Positions 24,113 through 32,648 of a stretch of 64,000 bases of DNA are shown piece after piece. Each line of letters begins with the position of its first letter. The first letter of the stretch is position 1. This DNA comes from Longilinea sp964536805. Lineage in GTDB: Bacteria; Chloroflexota; Anaerolineae; Anaerolineales; Anaerolineaceae. Under the pieces are notes generated by a model, which did not search any database, had not been told where the DNA came from, and was given only the letters and a program-made list of their open reading frames with translations. The position numbers and the translations under genes are program-made. The stretch covers positions 1 to 64,000 of the forward strand of contig CAZHYQ010000008.1 in assembly GCA_964536805.1 (NCBI GenBank), read 5' to 3'.

Positions 24113-24652
24113 CTAGGTATTGCTGGCTTCCATTTCAGCAAGAATGCTGTAGAGCAGTTCCAATAAGACCTTCTTCACTTTTTCCTTATCGGTGGCAACA
24201 ACCGGTAATAATTTTACCTTTGAATCCAAACGCAGTGCGACGCGCATGTCTTCCAGATCCCAGGCATCCTCTTTGTCCTGTTTGTTCGCGGCCACCACGT
24301 ATGGCGTCGGCGCGTAGGCGCGGAATGTTTCAAGGATGGAACGGGCTTCGCGGAAGGTTTCGGGACGCGAACTATCAATGAGAACGACAAACCCCAGCAT
24401 GCCCTCGGAAAGGATTTCCCACATAAAATCAAAACGCTTTTGGCCGGGCGTACCAAACAGGTATAACACCAGGTCATCATCCACCGTGATCCGCCCAAAA
24501 TCCATTGCCACTGTGGTGGTTGATTTCACCTTCTCCGCTTCAGCGGAGATCTTTCTCTCCGTGGAAACGACGTCGATTTCACTGACCGAACGGATAAACT
24601 CCGTTTTACCTGCGTTGAATGGGCCAGTTACCACAATCTTGACCGTCTGCAT
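24113..24652 (-). CDS. Ras-like small GTPase (COG2229 type)
   Basis: A 179-residue prokaryotic small GTPase. P-loop GPFNAGKTEF (10-19), switch I Thr around STTTVAMDFG (44-53), G3 as FGTPGQKRFDFMW (66-78) and G4 as ANKQD (122-126). The GTPGQ in place of DTAGQ is usual for this branch, related to MglA and SRP-receptor-beta/Arf proteins, and may lower intrinsic hydrolysis. Bacterial relatives act as polarity or signalling switches and often sit beside roadblock or DUF4388 proteins. It lies 40 bases after the DUF4388 gene. Confidence 0.92.
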   Translation of the reverse strand: MQTVKIVVTGPFNAGKTEFIRSVSEIDVVSTERKISAEAEKVKSTTTVAMDFGRITVDDDLVLYLFGTPGQKRFDFMWEILSEGMLGFVVLIDSSRPETFREARSILETFRAYAPTPYVVAANKQDKEDAWDLEDMRVALRLDSKVKLLPVVATDKEKVKKVLLELLYSILAEMEASNT

Positions 24653-24692
24653 AAGTGAGTATTCCTTCGAAGGGAAGTCTGGGGAGAAATCT

Positions 24693-25505
24693 TTAAATCG
24701 AGCGAATCCGGTCGATCAACCGGTTTACCAATGATTTTTGTTCTTCTTTATTGGTCGTCGGGAACATGCGCTGATTGATGAGCGGCGCGCCGCCTGGACG
24801 GACAATTTCCACCAGGCCAGCCTGCAACAGGCTGTAAACCACCCGCCGAATTTCAAGGTCATTCATCTTGGTGGCGTGGGCAATTTGCCGCATGGTGTTT
24901 TTCGGGTTGACAAACGAAACCACCCGCCATTCTTCGACGCTTAAATTGATGTTGCGGAGGTTGGTCCCAGGCCGGTCCATGAATTTGAGCGCCATATCCA
25001 GGCTGGGAATTTCCTCTTGCAGTTGTCCCCATTCGCGCAACTGGCGGGCGCCTTCGATGATCAGGTTTTCCAGTTCAATGCGCATGGGAATCCGGTCGCC
25101 AGGCGGAAGCCGGTCAATTTCAAAGCGGAAGTAGCCTTCCACCCAGGTAAACAGGCGGCGCACGACCCCATTAAAATACTGCTGAAGACTGTCGAGGATA
25201 TCAGCCTGAGTCAGGTAGCCGGCGTTGATTAACAGCAGGCCTAATTCTTTATCCGACATCTGACTGGTGCGGTCTTTGATGATTTTAAATTGCGCTGCCG
25301 TTATTTTCCCGCTGCGCTGCAGAATGGCCGCCAGACCGTTATCTTCCTTGCCAATCTGGGCGTAGGCCAGCTTACCTTCGCGGAATGCAACCCACGCCAC
25401 CTCTCCGGGTCCTTCGATCACCAGAGTGCCAGTTTTTTTTGCCAGATTGATTAGATTGAGCAGCTGCGTAAAGGTGAAATCGCGCAGGTTTCCCCGTAAT
25501 GCCAT
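24693..25505 (-). CDS. DUF4388 (PATAN) domain protein
   Basis: A 270-residue cytoplasmic protein. The N-terminal DUF4388 segment (MALRGNLRDFTFTQLLNLIN, TGTLVIEG, VAFREGKLAYAQIG) spans about 1-170 with the middle QYFNGVVRRLFTWVEGYFRFE. A C-terminal winged-helix-like part (NTMRQIAHATKMNDLEIRRVVYSLLQAGLVEI) follows. DUF4388 occurs in signalling and motility proteins next to small GTPases, consistent with the gene downstream; it may localise or sense for the GTPase. First gene of the unit. Confidence 0.88.
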   Translation of the reverse strand: MALRGNLRDFTFTQLLNLINLAKKTGTLVIEGPGEVAWVAFREGKLAYAQIGKEDNGLAAILQRSGKITAAQFKIIKDRTSQMSDKELGLLLINAGYLTQADILDSLQQYFNGVVRRLFTWVEGYFRFEIDRLPPGDRIPMRIELENLIIEGARQLREWGQLQEEIPSLDMALKFMDRPGTNLRNINLSVEEWRVVSFVNPKNTMRQIAHATKMNDLEIRRVVYSLLQAGLVEIVRPGGAPLINQRMFPTTNKEEQKSLVNRLIDRIRSI

Positions 25506-25612
25506 GTAGGCCTCATCCTTGCAGTCGATGTCTGAAGGAATTATAACAGTTAAGGAAAATGACGGTCAATAAAAACAACCTCCGCGGCATTTTCAAAACT
25601 GCAAGGTTGGCA

Positions 25613-25652
25613 GGCAAAAACAAATGCCATTCCATGAGCTGGAATGGCATTT
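25613..25652 (-). terminator. Terminator of the 137-residue protein gene
   Basis: Thirteen-bp perfect stem AAATGCCATTCCA/TGGAATGGCATTT, loop of 5, followed by GTTTTTG on the minus strand, 27 bases past the stop at 25679. Confidence 0.9.
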
Positions 25653-25678
25653 AGAGATTTTTCCAAATACTGTTTACA

Positions 25679-26092
25679 TTACTCTTTCGATTTATCCTCG
25701 CCAACTGGCGGCTCGCCTGGCTTTGACTGCATGTTCTCGATCAGCCGGTCCAATTCGCGGTTCAACTGCTGCAACGCCGAAAGCAAGTGTGGGCGCATTT
25801 CATCCACCGTTTGTTCGCCGGCATTGATCAGGGAATCAGCCGCCTGGCGGGCCTGTTCGCTGAAATTCCGGCTTTCCAGTTCGCTCACTCCTTTTTGCAC
25901 CGTTCGGTGAATGCCCTGGACGGCAGTTTCCAGGCCATCCTGTAAATCCTTCATGTTCTGACGGGTGGGCTCATCCTTGATCGAGGTCTGAAAGGCAGCC
26001 GCCAGACTCTCGCCCAGCCGCTGGAACTGTTTGCCCACCTCCTGCCAGGCATCGTTCATATTTGAATCTTTTCGCGAATCTTGATCGCTCAT
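25679..26092 (-). CDS. Hypothetical helical protein (137 residues)
   Basis: No catalytic family recognised. The protein is hydrophilic and strongly helical, with heptad-like spacing in NDAWQEVGKQFQRLGESLAA, AVQGIHRTVQKGVSELE and HLLSALQQLNRELDRLIENM, and charged disordered ends. It resembles apolipoprotein- or LEA-like amphipathic proteins often found in Chloroflexota and may coat membranes or stabilise proteins. It starts 126 bases from the divergent helicase-associated gene and has its own terminator. Confidence 0.75.
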   Translation of the reverse strand: MSDQDSRKDSNMNDAWQEVGKQFQRLGESLAAAFQTSIKDEPTRQNMKDLQDGLETAVQGIHRTVQKGVSELESRNFSEQARQAADSLINAGEQTVDEMRPHLLSALQQLNRELDRLIENMQSKPGEPPVGEDKSKE

Positions 26093-26217
26093 TGGAAACC
26101 TCCAGCAAAATCAACTGTGCGCTTGCGTGGCGCGCTTGATAACTCAGATTATAATCAAACCGGTTGCGCCTTACCAGCCGCGCGGCCATCATTTTCTCCG
26201 ATCCTGCACGAGGATGC

Positions 26218-27849
26218 ATGCCCGATCTCCAACACACGCTCCAGGGTCACGATCTCGGTTTCTTAAGAATGGTGGCCGAGGCCTGGGGCATTGAATTGAA
26301 CGCCCCGGATGCCTACTCGGGACTGCCGCAATTGGTCCAGGCCCTGGTTGACCGCAGCCATATTGTCGACCTTTTGGAAACGCTGCCATCGGAAGCCCGC
26401 GCAGCTCTGGATGAGCTGTTGGAGCATGAAGGCCGGCTGAGTTGGGCAATTTTCACCCGCCGGTACGGCGAGGTGCGCGTGATGGGCAGTGCGCGGCGCG
26501 ACCGCGAACGCCCCGATCTGAAACCAGTTTCGCCGGCTGAAATGCTGTGGTACCGGGCACTGATCGGCCGGGCCTTCTTCAACGACACTGCCGAAATGCA
26601 GGAATTTGCCTTTATACCGGACGACCTGCTGGACCTGGTCCAACCTTCCAATGCCCGCGGCCCCGCGCCTTTGGGGCGCAAAGCCACGGCGGCTGAACGC
26701 GCCCATCCCATAATTGTCAACGACTGCATTCTCGATGACTCCTGCACATTGCTGGCCGGGTTGCGCCTGGGCATGGATTTGGCGGTATTGCCCGCCGCCG
26801 GATGGAAAATTCCTCCGCAAACCTTGCTCAAGCTATTGCAGGCAGCGGACGTGGTGGACGATGACAGCCAACCGCGCACGGAAGCCGTCAGGAACTTCCT
26901 CGGTGCGCAGCGCGGGCAAGCGCTGGCAGCCCTCGTGTCCGCCTGGATGAACAGCGCCCATTTCAATGAATTGCATCTTCTGCCGGGCCTTACCATGGAA
27001 GGCGAATGGAGCAATAATCCGCTGCTGGCGCGCCGCTTCGTACTCGATCTGCTCAGCCATGTTCCACAGAATGAATGGTGGAGTCTGGCAGCCTTCGTCT
27101 CCGCGGTGCGCGAACGCCACCCCGATTTTCAACGCCCGGCCGGCGATTATGACTCCTGGTTCATCCGGCAGGAAAGCAGCGGGCAGTTCTTGCGCGGATT
27201 TGCCAGTTGGGATGATGTGGACGGCGCACTGTTGCGCTACCTCATCTGCGGGCCATTGCACTGGTTGGGGCTGCTGGATCTGGCAACGCCGCTCTCCGGA
27301 GGAGACCCCAGCGCCTTCCGTTTTTCCGGCTGGGCTTCAAGCTTATGGCACGGTACCGCACCCGCCAATTTGCCGGCCGAGGAAGGCGGCTTGCGCGTTA
27401 TCAGCGACGGCCGGGTTAGTGTTTTGCCATTGGCACCGCGCGCGCTGCGCTACCAGATTGCCCGGTTTTGCCAGTGGGAAGATGAGCGCGATGGCGATTA
27501 CCGCTATCGCATCACGCCGGCTTCGCTGGAACGCGCCCGACAGCAAAGCCTGAAACCGGCTCAATTGTTGGCGCTGTTGCGCAAATATGCACCTGCCGTT
27601 CCGCCGCCACTCTCGCTGGCGGTTGAACGGTGGGAAGAACAAGGCGTGCAGGCAGCCATCCGCCCGGCCGTGTTGCTGCGTGTCAGTTCGCCCGACATTC
27701 TCGCAGCCCTACGCCAGTCGCGCGCCAGCCGTTACCTGGCCGAGCCGATCTCGCCCACCGTGGTGCTGATCCATCCGGGCAGCGAAGAAAAGGTGTTGCT
27801 GGCCCTGGTTGAACTGGGCTACCTGGGCGAAATTATCACCGCCAAATGA
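26218..27849 (+). CDS. XPB/Ssl2-like helicase-associated domain protein
   Basis: A 543-residue protein with no Walker motifs. The N-terminal half has helical repeats such as SRAALDELLEHEGRLSWAIF-type and MLWYRALIGRAFFND segments; the C-terminal 120 residues (LRVISDGRVSVLPLAPRALR, YRITPASLERA, LLALLRKYA, PVVLIHPGS-like PTVVLIHPGSEEKVLLALVE) match the helicase C-terminal/XPB-Ssl2 DNA-binding-like subdomain (Helicase_C_3). It lacks the motor, so it may act with a separate helicase or bind DNA itself. The ATG at 26218 has GAGG upstream; the longer TTG frame is less likely. Confidence 0.75.
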   Translation: MPDLQHTLQGHDLGFLRMVAEAWGIELNAPDAYSGLPQLVQALVDRSHIVDLLETLPSEARAALDELLEHEGRLSWAIFTRRYGEVRVMGSARRDRERPDLKPVSPAEMLWYRALIGRAFFNDTAEMQEFAFIPDDLLDLVQPSNARGPAPLGRKATAAERAHPIIVNDCILDDSCTLLAGLRLGMDLAVLPAAGWKIPPQTLLKLLQAADVVDDDSQPRTEAVRNFLGAQRGQALAALVSAWMNSAHFNELHLLPGLTMEGEWSNNPLLARRFVLDLLSHVPQNEWWSLAAFVSAVRERHPDFQRPAGDYDSWFIRQESSGQFLRGFASWDDVDGALLRYLICGPLHWLGLLDLATPLSGGDPSAFRFSGWASSLWHGTAPANLPAEEGGLRVISDGRVSVLPLAPRALRYQIARFCQWEDERDGDYRYRITPASLERARQQSLKPAQLLALLRKYAPAVPPPLSLAVERWEEQGVQAAIRPAVLLRVSSPDILAALRQSRASRYLAEPISPTVVLIHPGSEEKVLLALVELGYLGEIITAK

Positions 27850-28009
27850 AGCTACAACAGTTTTAAGCGAGCCCTGAAGAAAGTAACCGCTGGTAACCGC
27901 CCTATTTAGTAAAGACAAGACAATCGACAGACTATTCTCGAAAGCCCTTGTACTATAATTAAATCCCCAACGTGGTTTGTTGGATCAAACTTTGAAACTT
28001 GAGGTGCTT

Positions 28010-29194
28010 ATGACTTCCCGACTGGATTGGATTCAGCAGGAAATAGACGGTCTGAAAGAGGCCGGACTGTACAACCGCATCCGCACGCTCGGTTCGCCGC
28101 AGGGCGCCTGGCTGGTGGTGGACGGCAAACGCGTACTCAACTTTTGTTCCAATAATTATCTGGGCCTGGCCAATGACCCGCGCATGGTGGATGCTGCCCG
28201 AAAAATCGTGGACAAATACGGCGTCGGTCCGGCCGCCGTGCGTTCGATTGCCGGCACCATGGACCTGCATCTCGAACTTGAACGCCGCCTGGCCAAATTC
28301 AAGGGCGTCGAAGCTGCCATCAGCTTCCAATCCGGTTTTACCGCCAACCTCGCCACCATTCCGGTCCTGGTTGGCAAAGAGGATGTAATTTTCTCGGATG
28401 AGCTCAACCATGCCAGCATCATAGACGGCTCGCGCCTTTCTGGCGCAAAGATCATCCGCTTTGCCCATGCCGATCCGGTCGATCTGGAAACGCAAATCAA
28501 TGCCGCCAAGGGCAGCTACCGCCGCGCGCTAACCATCACGGACGGCGTGTTTAGCATGGACGGCGATGTAGCCCCATTGGACAAAATCTATGAGGTCACC
28601 AGCCGGCACGATGTGATGCTGATGGTCGATGACGCTCACGGTGAAGGCGTTTTGGGAACCGGCGGTCGCGGCATCGTGGATCATTTTCACCTGCACGGTA
28701 AAGTGGACGTGGAAGTGGGTACGCTTTCCAAAGCCTTTGGCGTCGTCGGCGGCGTTGTAGCCGGCGGCCAGGCCATTGTGGAATGGCTTCAACAGCGCGG
28801 CCGGCCCTTCCTCTTCTCCTCCGCGGCCACCCCGCCCGATGTGGCGGCCTGCATCGCTGCCATCGACATCCTGGAAGGTTCCACCGAATTGGTCGACCGT
28901 TTGTGGGAAAACACGCGCTACTTCAAGGCCGAGATGAAGAACCTGGGCTTCGACACCGGCCATTCCAGCACGCCCATCACCCCCATCATGCTCGGCGAAG
29001 CGCCTCTGGCCCAGCAGTTTAGCCGGGAACTATTCAATGAGGGTATTTTTGCTATGGCGCTCGGTTTTCCCACCGTTCCGCGCGGCAAAGCGCGCATCCG
29101 CGTGATGATTTCGGCGGCGCACAGCCGCGAAGATCTCGACCAGGGGCTGCAGATCTTTGCCCGCGTCGGCCGCAAGCTGGACGTCATCCGCTAA
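28010..29194 (+). CDS. kbl: Glycine C-acetyltransferase (2-amino-3-ketobutyrate CoA ligase)
   Basis: A 394-residue PLP enzyme of the alpha-oxoamine synthase family. Kbl cleaves 2-amino-3-ketobutyrate with CoA to glycine and acetyl-CoA, the second step of threonine breakdown. PLP Lys is K241 in VGTLSKAFG, with DDAH (D208, H210) and NHAS (H134) as cofactor contacts. Closest in pattern to Kbl, though 8-amino-7-oxononanoate synthase is a close paralogue; no tdh or bio genes adjoin. AGGTG precedes the ATG, TATAAT lies at 27954-27959, and a bidirectional terminator follows. Confidence 0.9.
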   Translation: MTSRLDWIQQEIDGLKEAGLYNRIRTLGSPQGAWLVVDGKRVLNFCSNNYLGLANDPRMVDAARKIVDKYGVGPAAVRSIAGTMDLHLELERRLAKFKGVEAAISFQSGFTANLATIPVLVGKEDVIFSDELNHASIIDGSRLSGAKIIRFAHADPVDLETQINAAKGSYRRALTITDGVFSMDGDVAPLDKIYEVTSRHDVMLMVDDAHGEGVLGTGGRGIVDHFHLHGKVDVEVGTLSKAFGVVGGVVAGGQAIVEWLQQRGRPFLFSSAATPPDVAACIAAIDILEGSTELVDRLWENTRYFKAEMKNLGFDTGHSSTPITPIMLGEAPLAQQFSRELFNEGIFAMALGFPTVPRGKARIRVMISAAHSREDLDQGLQIFARVGRKLDVIR

Positions 29195-29213
29195 AGTATT
29201 ATCACCAAACTAA

Positions 29214-29243
29214 AAACCGGACACCTTAATGGGTGTCCGGTTT
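29214..29243. terminator. Bidirectional terminator between kbl and a convergent small gene
   Basis: Perfect 12-bp stem AAACCGGACACC/GGTGTCCGGTTT with loop of 6; T-rich flanks on both sides (TTTATTC on plus, TTTTTAG on minus). Confidence 0.9.
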
Positions 29244-29274
29244 ATTCTTCCTATAATTCGGTTGAAAGTCTTGT

Positions 29275-29499
29275 CTACTCGTTAAAGGGATCGTATGCCG
29301 GGTTGGTGCCCGCCCACAGGCAGGTTCCCTTGCTTAAGGTGCTGCATTCATAACCGTGCGAGCAGCGGTGTGCGCCGACGCGCGGCGCCTGATCGGGCAG
29401 GATGTCTGCCGGATAGATCGTCTCAGCTTCAAGTGCAGCTTCGCAACCGGCCACATCGCAATACCGGACTTTTAATGTTTCCCAGGTCTTTTCTGCCAC
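29275..29499 (-). CDS. Cys-rich 74-residue protein
   Basis: A small soluble protein of unknown function. Five Cys (C14, C19, C46, C52, C60) and two His (H44, H48) are spaced as YCDVAGC and HRCSHGYEC, suggesting a metal site or disulfides. The start is GTG at 29499, with AGGAGG 6 bases upstream; an ATG in a different frame overlaps that spacer. It stands alone with a strong terminator, so it is likely a real gene. Confidence 0.78.
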   Translation of the reverse strand: MAEKTWETLKVRYCDVAGCEAALEAETIYPADILPDQAPRVGAHRCSHGYECSTLSKGTCLWAGTNPAYDPFNE

Positions 29500-29612
29500 G
29501 ACATACCTCCTAAATATTTACTAAAATTATCCTATTCGTAAATATAACGGATACCCGCCACCTATTCCAGTGACAGGCGTCACAAATCCGCCTGACGTTC
29601 GGCCTATCAGCT

Positions 29613-30950
29613 TCATTTTCGCACCAGCTGGTACAACCCGCCGTTATACTGGTTGAGATAATACAATTCCCCGGCACGGTCCTGGCCGAAGGAAGTCAGG
29701 TTGCCCTGGTCGGTCCACAGTTTTTGCGACGTCCAGTTTCCATCCGCGCCGCGCAGCAACCCCCAAATGGAGCCGCTGCAGAAATCGCCAACGAGGTAAA
29801 TGCCCGATAATTCTTGCAGTGCCTGACCGCGGTAGACAAACCCGCCGGTAATGGAACAGCCCTCGGCGTGGCTGTATTCCCAGACAGGATCGACCAGTTT
29901 GATATCCGCGGCAGGCATGCCCTCGTAAGGATGCATGCCCTCTCGGAAGCGCCAGCCGTAATTCACGCCGGGTTTGGTACCCGCCGGTTCAAAATCCACT
30001 TCTTCATATTTATCCTGACCGACATCCGCGATATACAGGTCGCCGGTGGAGCGGTCGAACGAGAAACGCCATGGATTACGCAATCCGATGGCATATATCT
30101 CCTGCAAGCCGCCGCCGTTGGCGTAAGGATTACTGGCAGGAACGGTGTAGCCTTGCCCTTTACTGACGTCGATGCGCAGCAATTTGCCAAGCAGTGTGTT
30201 GGTAGATTGGGCATTGTTTTGCGGATCGCCGCCAGAGCCGCCGTCGCCCAGTCCCATATAAAGCATTCCATCCGGGCCAAAGACCATGCTGCCGCCGTTG
30301 TGGTTGGCATAGGGTTGTTTGACCTGAATCAGCCGTTCCTCGCTTTGCGGGTCGGCGCTGTTTAAATCAGCCGCGGCGGTAAAGCGCGCAATGACTGTAT
30401 CGCCATTGGTATCGGTGTAGTTGACATAGAAAAAGCGATTTTGGTTGAAACCTGGATCCAGTGCGATGCCCAACAAGCCCTGCTCGTTGCCTTTGGAGCC
30501 CACCCGGGCAGTGATATCCATTACCTCGCTGAGGTCGGATCCTCGCGCCTGGATGATTTTTCCAGCCTGCGAGAGCACCCACAAAGCGCCATTGCCAGGG
30601 TCGGCCATATCGGTGGGGCGGTCAATACCCTCTGCCAGCAATTTCCATTCAAATTGAGCTGTATCCGGAAAGCTGGTGACAGAGGAAACCGTTTTTGTCG
30701 CTTGAGGATTTTGATTGCCTTCCCCGGTGGTGGTTGGTTCTGCTGGAGCGGGATAACCCTGATCCTGGGTTGCCGCCGGAGGCGCCGGGTAAGTCGTATT
30801 GTTTTGTGAAGCGCTGGTCGGTGTGGCCGCTGGCGTCAACGGCACGGCTGTACCGCCCGCGCCCCGCGGTCCGCACGCAGAAAGGATGAATCCGGCCACC
30901 ATTGCGGCTGTCATCATCCAGCGAAAGGTTTTTCCGGTTTTAGAGGTCAT
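29613..30950 (-). CDS. PQQ-dependent sugar dehydrogenase lipoprotein
   Basis: A 445-residue exported lipoprotein with lipobox FILSAC (C26), then a Thr/Pro/Ala-rich linker to about residue 95. The rest is a glucose/sorbosone dehydrogenase propeller: GKGNEQGLLGIALDPGF-like GSKGNEQGLLGIALDPGF, NHNGGSMVFGPDGMLYMGLG, AIGLRNPWRFSFD, DLYIADVGQDKYEEVDF and SITGGFVYRG. These match Hhip/YliI-type aldose sugar dehydrogenases, which use PQQ and calcium on the outer face of the membrane. No PQQ synthesis genes are in the window. A consensus promoter lies about 175 bases upstream. Confidence 0.92.
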   Translation of the reverse strand: MTSKTGKTFRWMMTAAMVAGFILSACGPRGAGGTAVPLTPAATPTSASQNNTTYPAPPAATQDQGYPAPAEPTTTGEGNQNPQATKTVSSVTSFPDTAQFEWKLLAEGIDRPTDMADPGNGALWVLSQAGKIIQARGSDLSEVMDITARVGSKGNEQGLLGIALDPGFNQNRFFYVNYTDTNGDTVIARFTAAADLNSADPQSEERLIQVKQPYANHNGGSMVFGPDGMLYMGLGDGGSGGDPQNNAQSTNTLLGKLLRIDVSKGQGYTVPASNPYANGGGLQEIYAIGLRNPWRFSFDRSTGDLYIADVGQDKYEEVDFEPAGTKPGVNYGWRFREGMHPYEGMPAADIKLVDPVWEYSHAEGCSITGGFVYRGQALQELSGIYLVGDFCSGSIWGLLRGADGNWTSQKLWTDQGNLTSFGQDRAGELYYLNQYNGGLYQLVRK

Positions 30951-31125
30951 TCATACTCCTTTGGCTGTCCAGCAGAAGCTAAACACGGCAACAAGTTGTT
31001 CTCCCACCGGCAATTCGCTCAATTCCAGCGTTCGTAAATTCCCGGATTATGGTCAATCGAGTAAAGCATCTTCTGACAGCAACAGCCAGCTACAAATTGC
31101 GAATTAATATTTACATTACCGGTAA

Positions 31126-31154
31126 ATTATAACAAAAATGTCCTGGCTCACCAA
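31126..31154 (-). promoter_or_regulatory. Promoter of the sugar dehydrogenase lipoprotein gene
   Basis: Minus-strand TTGGTG (31149-31154), 17-bp spacer, perfect TATAAT (31126-31131). It is embedded in the terminator of the upstream glycan cluster. Confidence 0.55.
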
Positions 31155-31161
31155 AGGCCAG
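31132..31161 (-). terminator. Weak terminator closing the glycan gene run
   Basis: Stem CTGGC/GCCAG with 9-base loop followed by CATTTTTG on the minus strand, 28 bases after the last glycan-cluster stop. The short stem makes it a weak call. Confidence 0.45.
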
Positions 31162-31188
31162 TGGATTTACAAACCACCTACGCGTGGG

Positions 31189-32640
31189 CTACGGCGTCGC
31201 CTGGAGCGAGTCGATACCGTAGTATCCGGCGGCGCACTGGTTGTACCAATGCCCGGCATCCTGGCTGATGTCACCGCCCCGCAGCAGCGGATGCGCCAGC
31301 GGAATCACCGTTAAATCGCGTATGCCACGCGCTCGCTCTTGGCGAATCAAGGCGTCGCGTTGATCCCATTGAGCTGCGTACTGGCGATACTCCGGCAGAA
31401 CGCTCAACGGCCTAGCCGCCCCGCGCAGCGCATACGCAGCGCAAGCCAGCGCCACAGCCAGCACAGCGATCCGTCCCAGGCGAAGTAAACCTTCACCAGG
31501 AAGAATTTCACGAATGTACCAGCCCGTTAGTCCGCCCAGCGAGAATATCGTTAATTCAAGCGCAAAGCGCGCAACGATCAAAGCGCGCGGCTCAGGGTAC
31601 CAGGTTTGAATGAAGACGCTCGGCGCCATGCTGCTCGCCAACAGCGCAAATCCCAGCACGGTGGCCAGCGCGCAACCTCCCAACCAGACCCGCCAGCGCA
31701 ATTTTTTCGATCCGGATGGCACTTCTGCCAGTTCGAAACCCAGTGCCGCCGATACCGCCAGGCCTAACAAGCTGGGGACTGGCAAACCGCGCAGGCTCTC
31801 AAAGGTGAAGGCCAATGCATAGCGTATTGGCATTTCCAGGGATGCAAAAAGGCCTAACGACTCGGGGAGGGTATTCAAACGGGCTGAATTGCTGGGAGAA
31901 AGCAGCATGGCGGTCATCGCAATCCCGGTACCCGCCAAGGCAAACGCAACCGGTTTCCAGGCTCGGCTGGAGATATTCCGGTTTTTCTGTAAGAGTAACA
32001 CGAAAAGTAAACCAATCGCCAATCCGGCTGCCTGCAGCGCGACGGCTGTTTCGGAAAAGCCGGCGTTTACGCCAGCCAGCATCCCCACGCCCAGCAATTC
32101 GCTCCAGCGGGACGGCTTCCTTTGCATCAAAGCCAGCAGCCAGGCTGCCAGCCACGCATCCCCCAACAAAGGCATGGTATACGGCAGCATGGCTGAGCGC
32201 CAGTAAAAGCTCTCCGCCAGGTCAGGTGCCTGATACAGCACAAAGAATACAAAAGCAGCCGCTGCCGCAAACCAGAGCCATGGTTTGGTCGACATTTTAC
32301 CCAGCCGGTTGAGCTGCCGGAGGGCCATCGTCAGGCCGGCCACCCAGGCAGCCAGAACCAGGCCAGGCAGCCAGCCGCTAAACCTTGGCCCAAATAAATG
32401 AAACAGATCCGAAAAGAATGTCAGAGAAAAACGGTCGCCAGTATAAGGTGTTGGGAAAAAATAAGAAAACCACTGCGCCTGCCAGAAGCCTTTCTGGGTA
32501 AGAATCATGCCGTAACAATAATCATCGCCCATGTATCGCATGAACGAGCCGATCCAGGCGTAAAAAGCCAGCGCCAGCAAAAAGGCCGCCGCGACCAAAC
32601 CCCATCCGAGACCGGCGGCTTTCCGCAGAGTCCTATCCAT
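31189..32640 (-). CDS. Polytopic membrane protein, GT-C/DUF6056-like
   Basis: A 483-residue protein with about eleven hydrophobic spans. After the first span it has MRYMGDDYCYGMILTQKGFW, the acidic loop seen in DUF6056 and other GT-C-fold sugar transferases that use polyprenyl-phosphate sugars. No partner or donor can be read from sequence. It is the last gene of the long minus-strand cluster and starts 8 bases after the GT2 gene stop, suggesting cotranscription. Confidence 0.78.
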   Translation of the reverse strand: MDRTLRKAAGLGWGLVAAAFLLALAFYAWIGSFMRYMGDDYCYGMILTQKGFWQAQWFSYFFPTPYTGDRFSLTFFSDLFHLFGPRFSGWLPGLVLAAWVAGLTMALRQLNRLGKMSTKPWLWFAAAAAFVFFVLYQAPDLAESFYWRSAMLPYTMPLLGDAWLAAWLLALMQRKPSRWSELLGVGMLAGVNAGFSETAVALQAAGLAIGLLFVLLLQKNRNISSRAWKPVAFALAGTGIAMTAMLLSPSNSARLNTLPESLGLFASLEMPIRYALAFTFESLRGLPVPSLLGLAVSAALGFELAEVPSGSKKLRWRVWLGGCALATVLGFALLASSMAPSVFIQTWYPEPRALIVARFALELTIFSLGGLTGWYIREILPGEGLLRLGRIAVLAVALACAAYALRGAARPLSVLPEYRQYAAQWDQRDALIRQERARGIRDLTVIPLAHPLLRGGDISQDAGHWYNQCAAGYYGIDSLQATP

Positions 32641-32648
32641 TAACGGCC

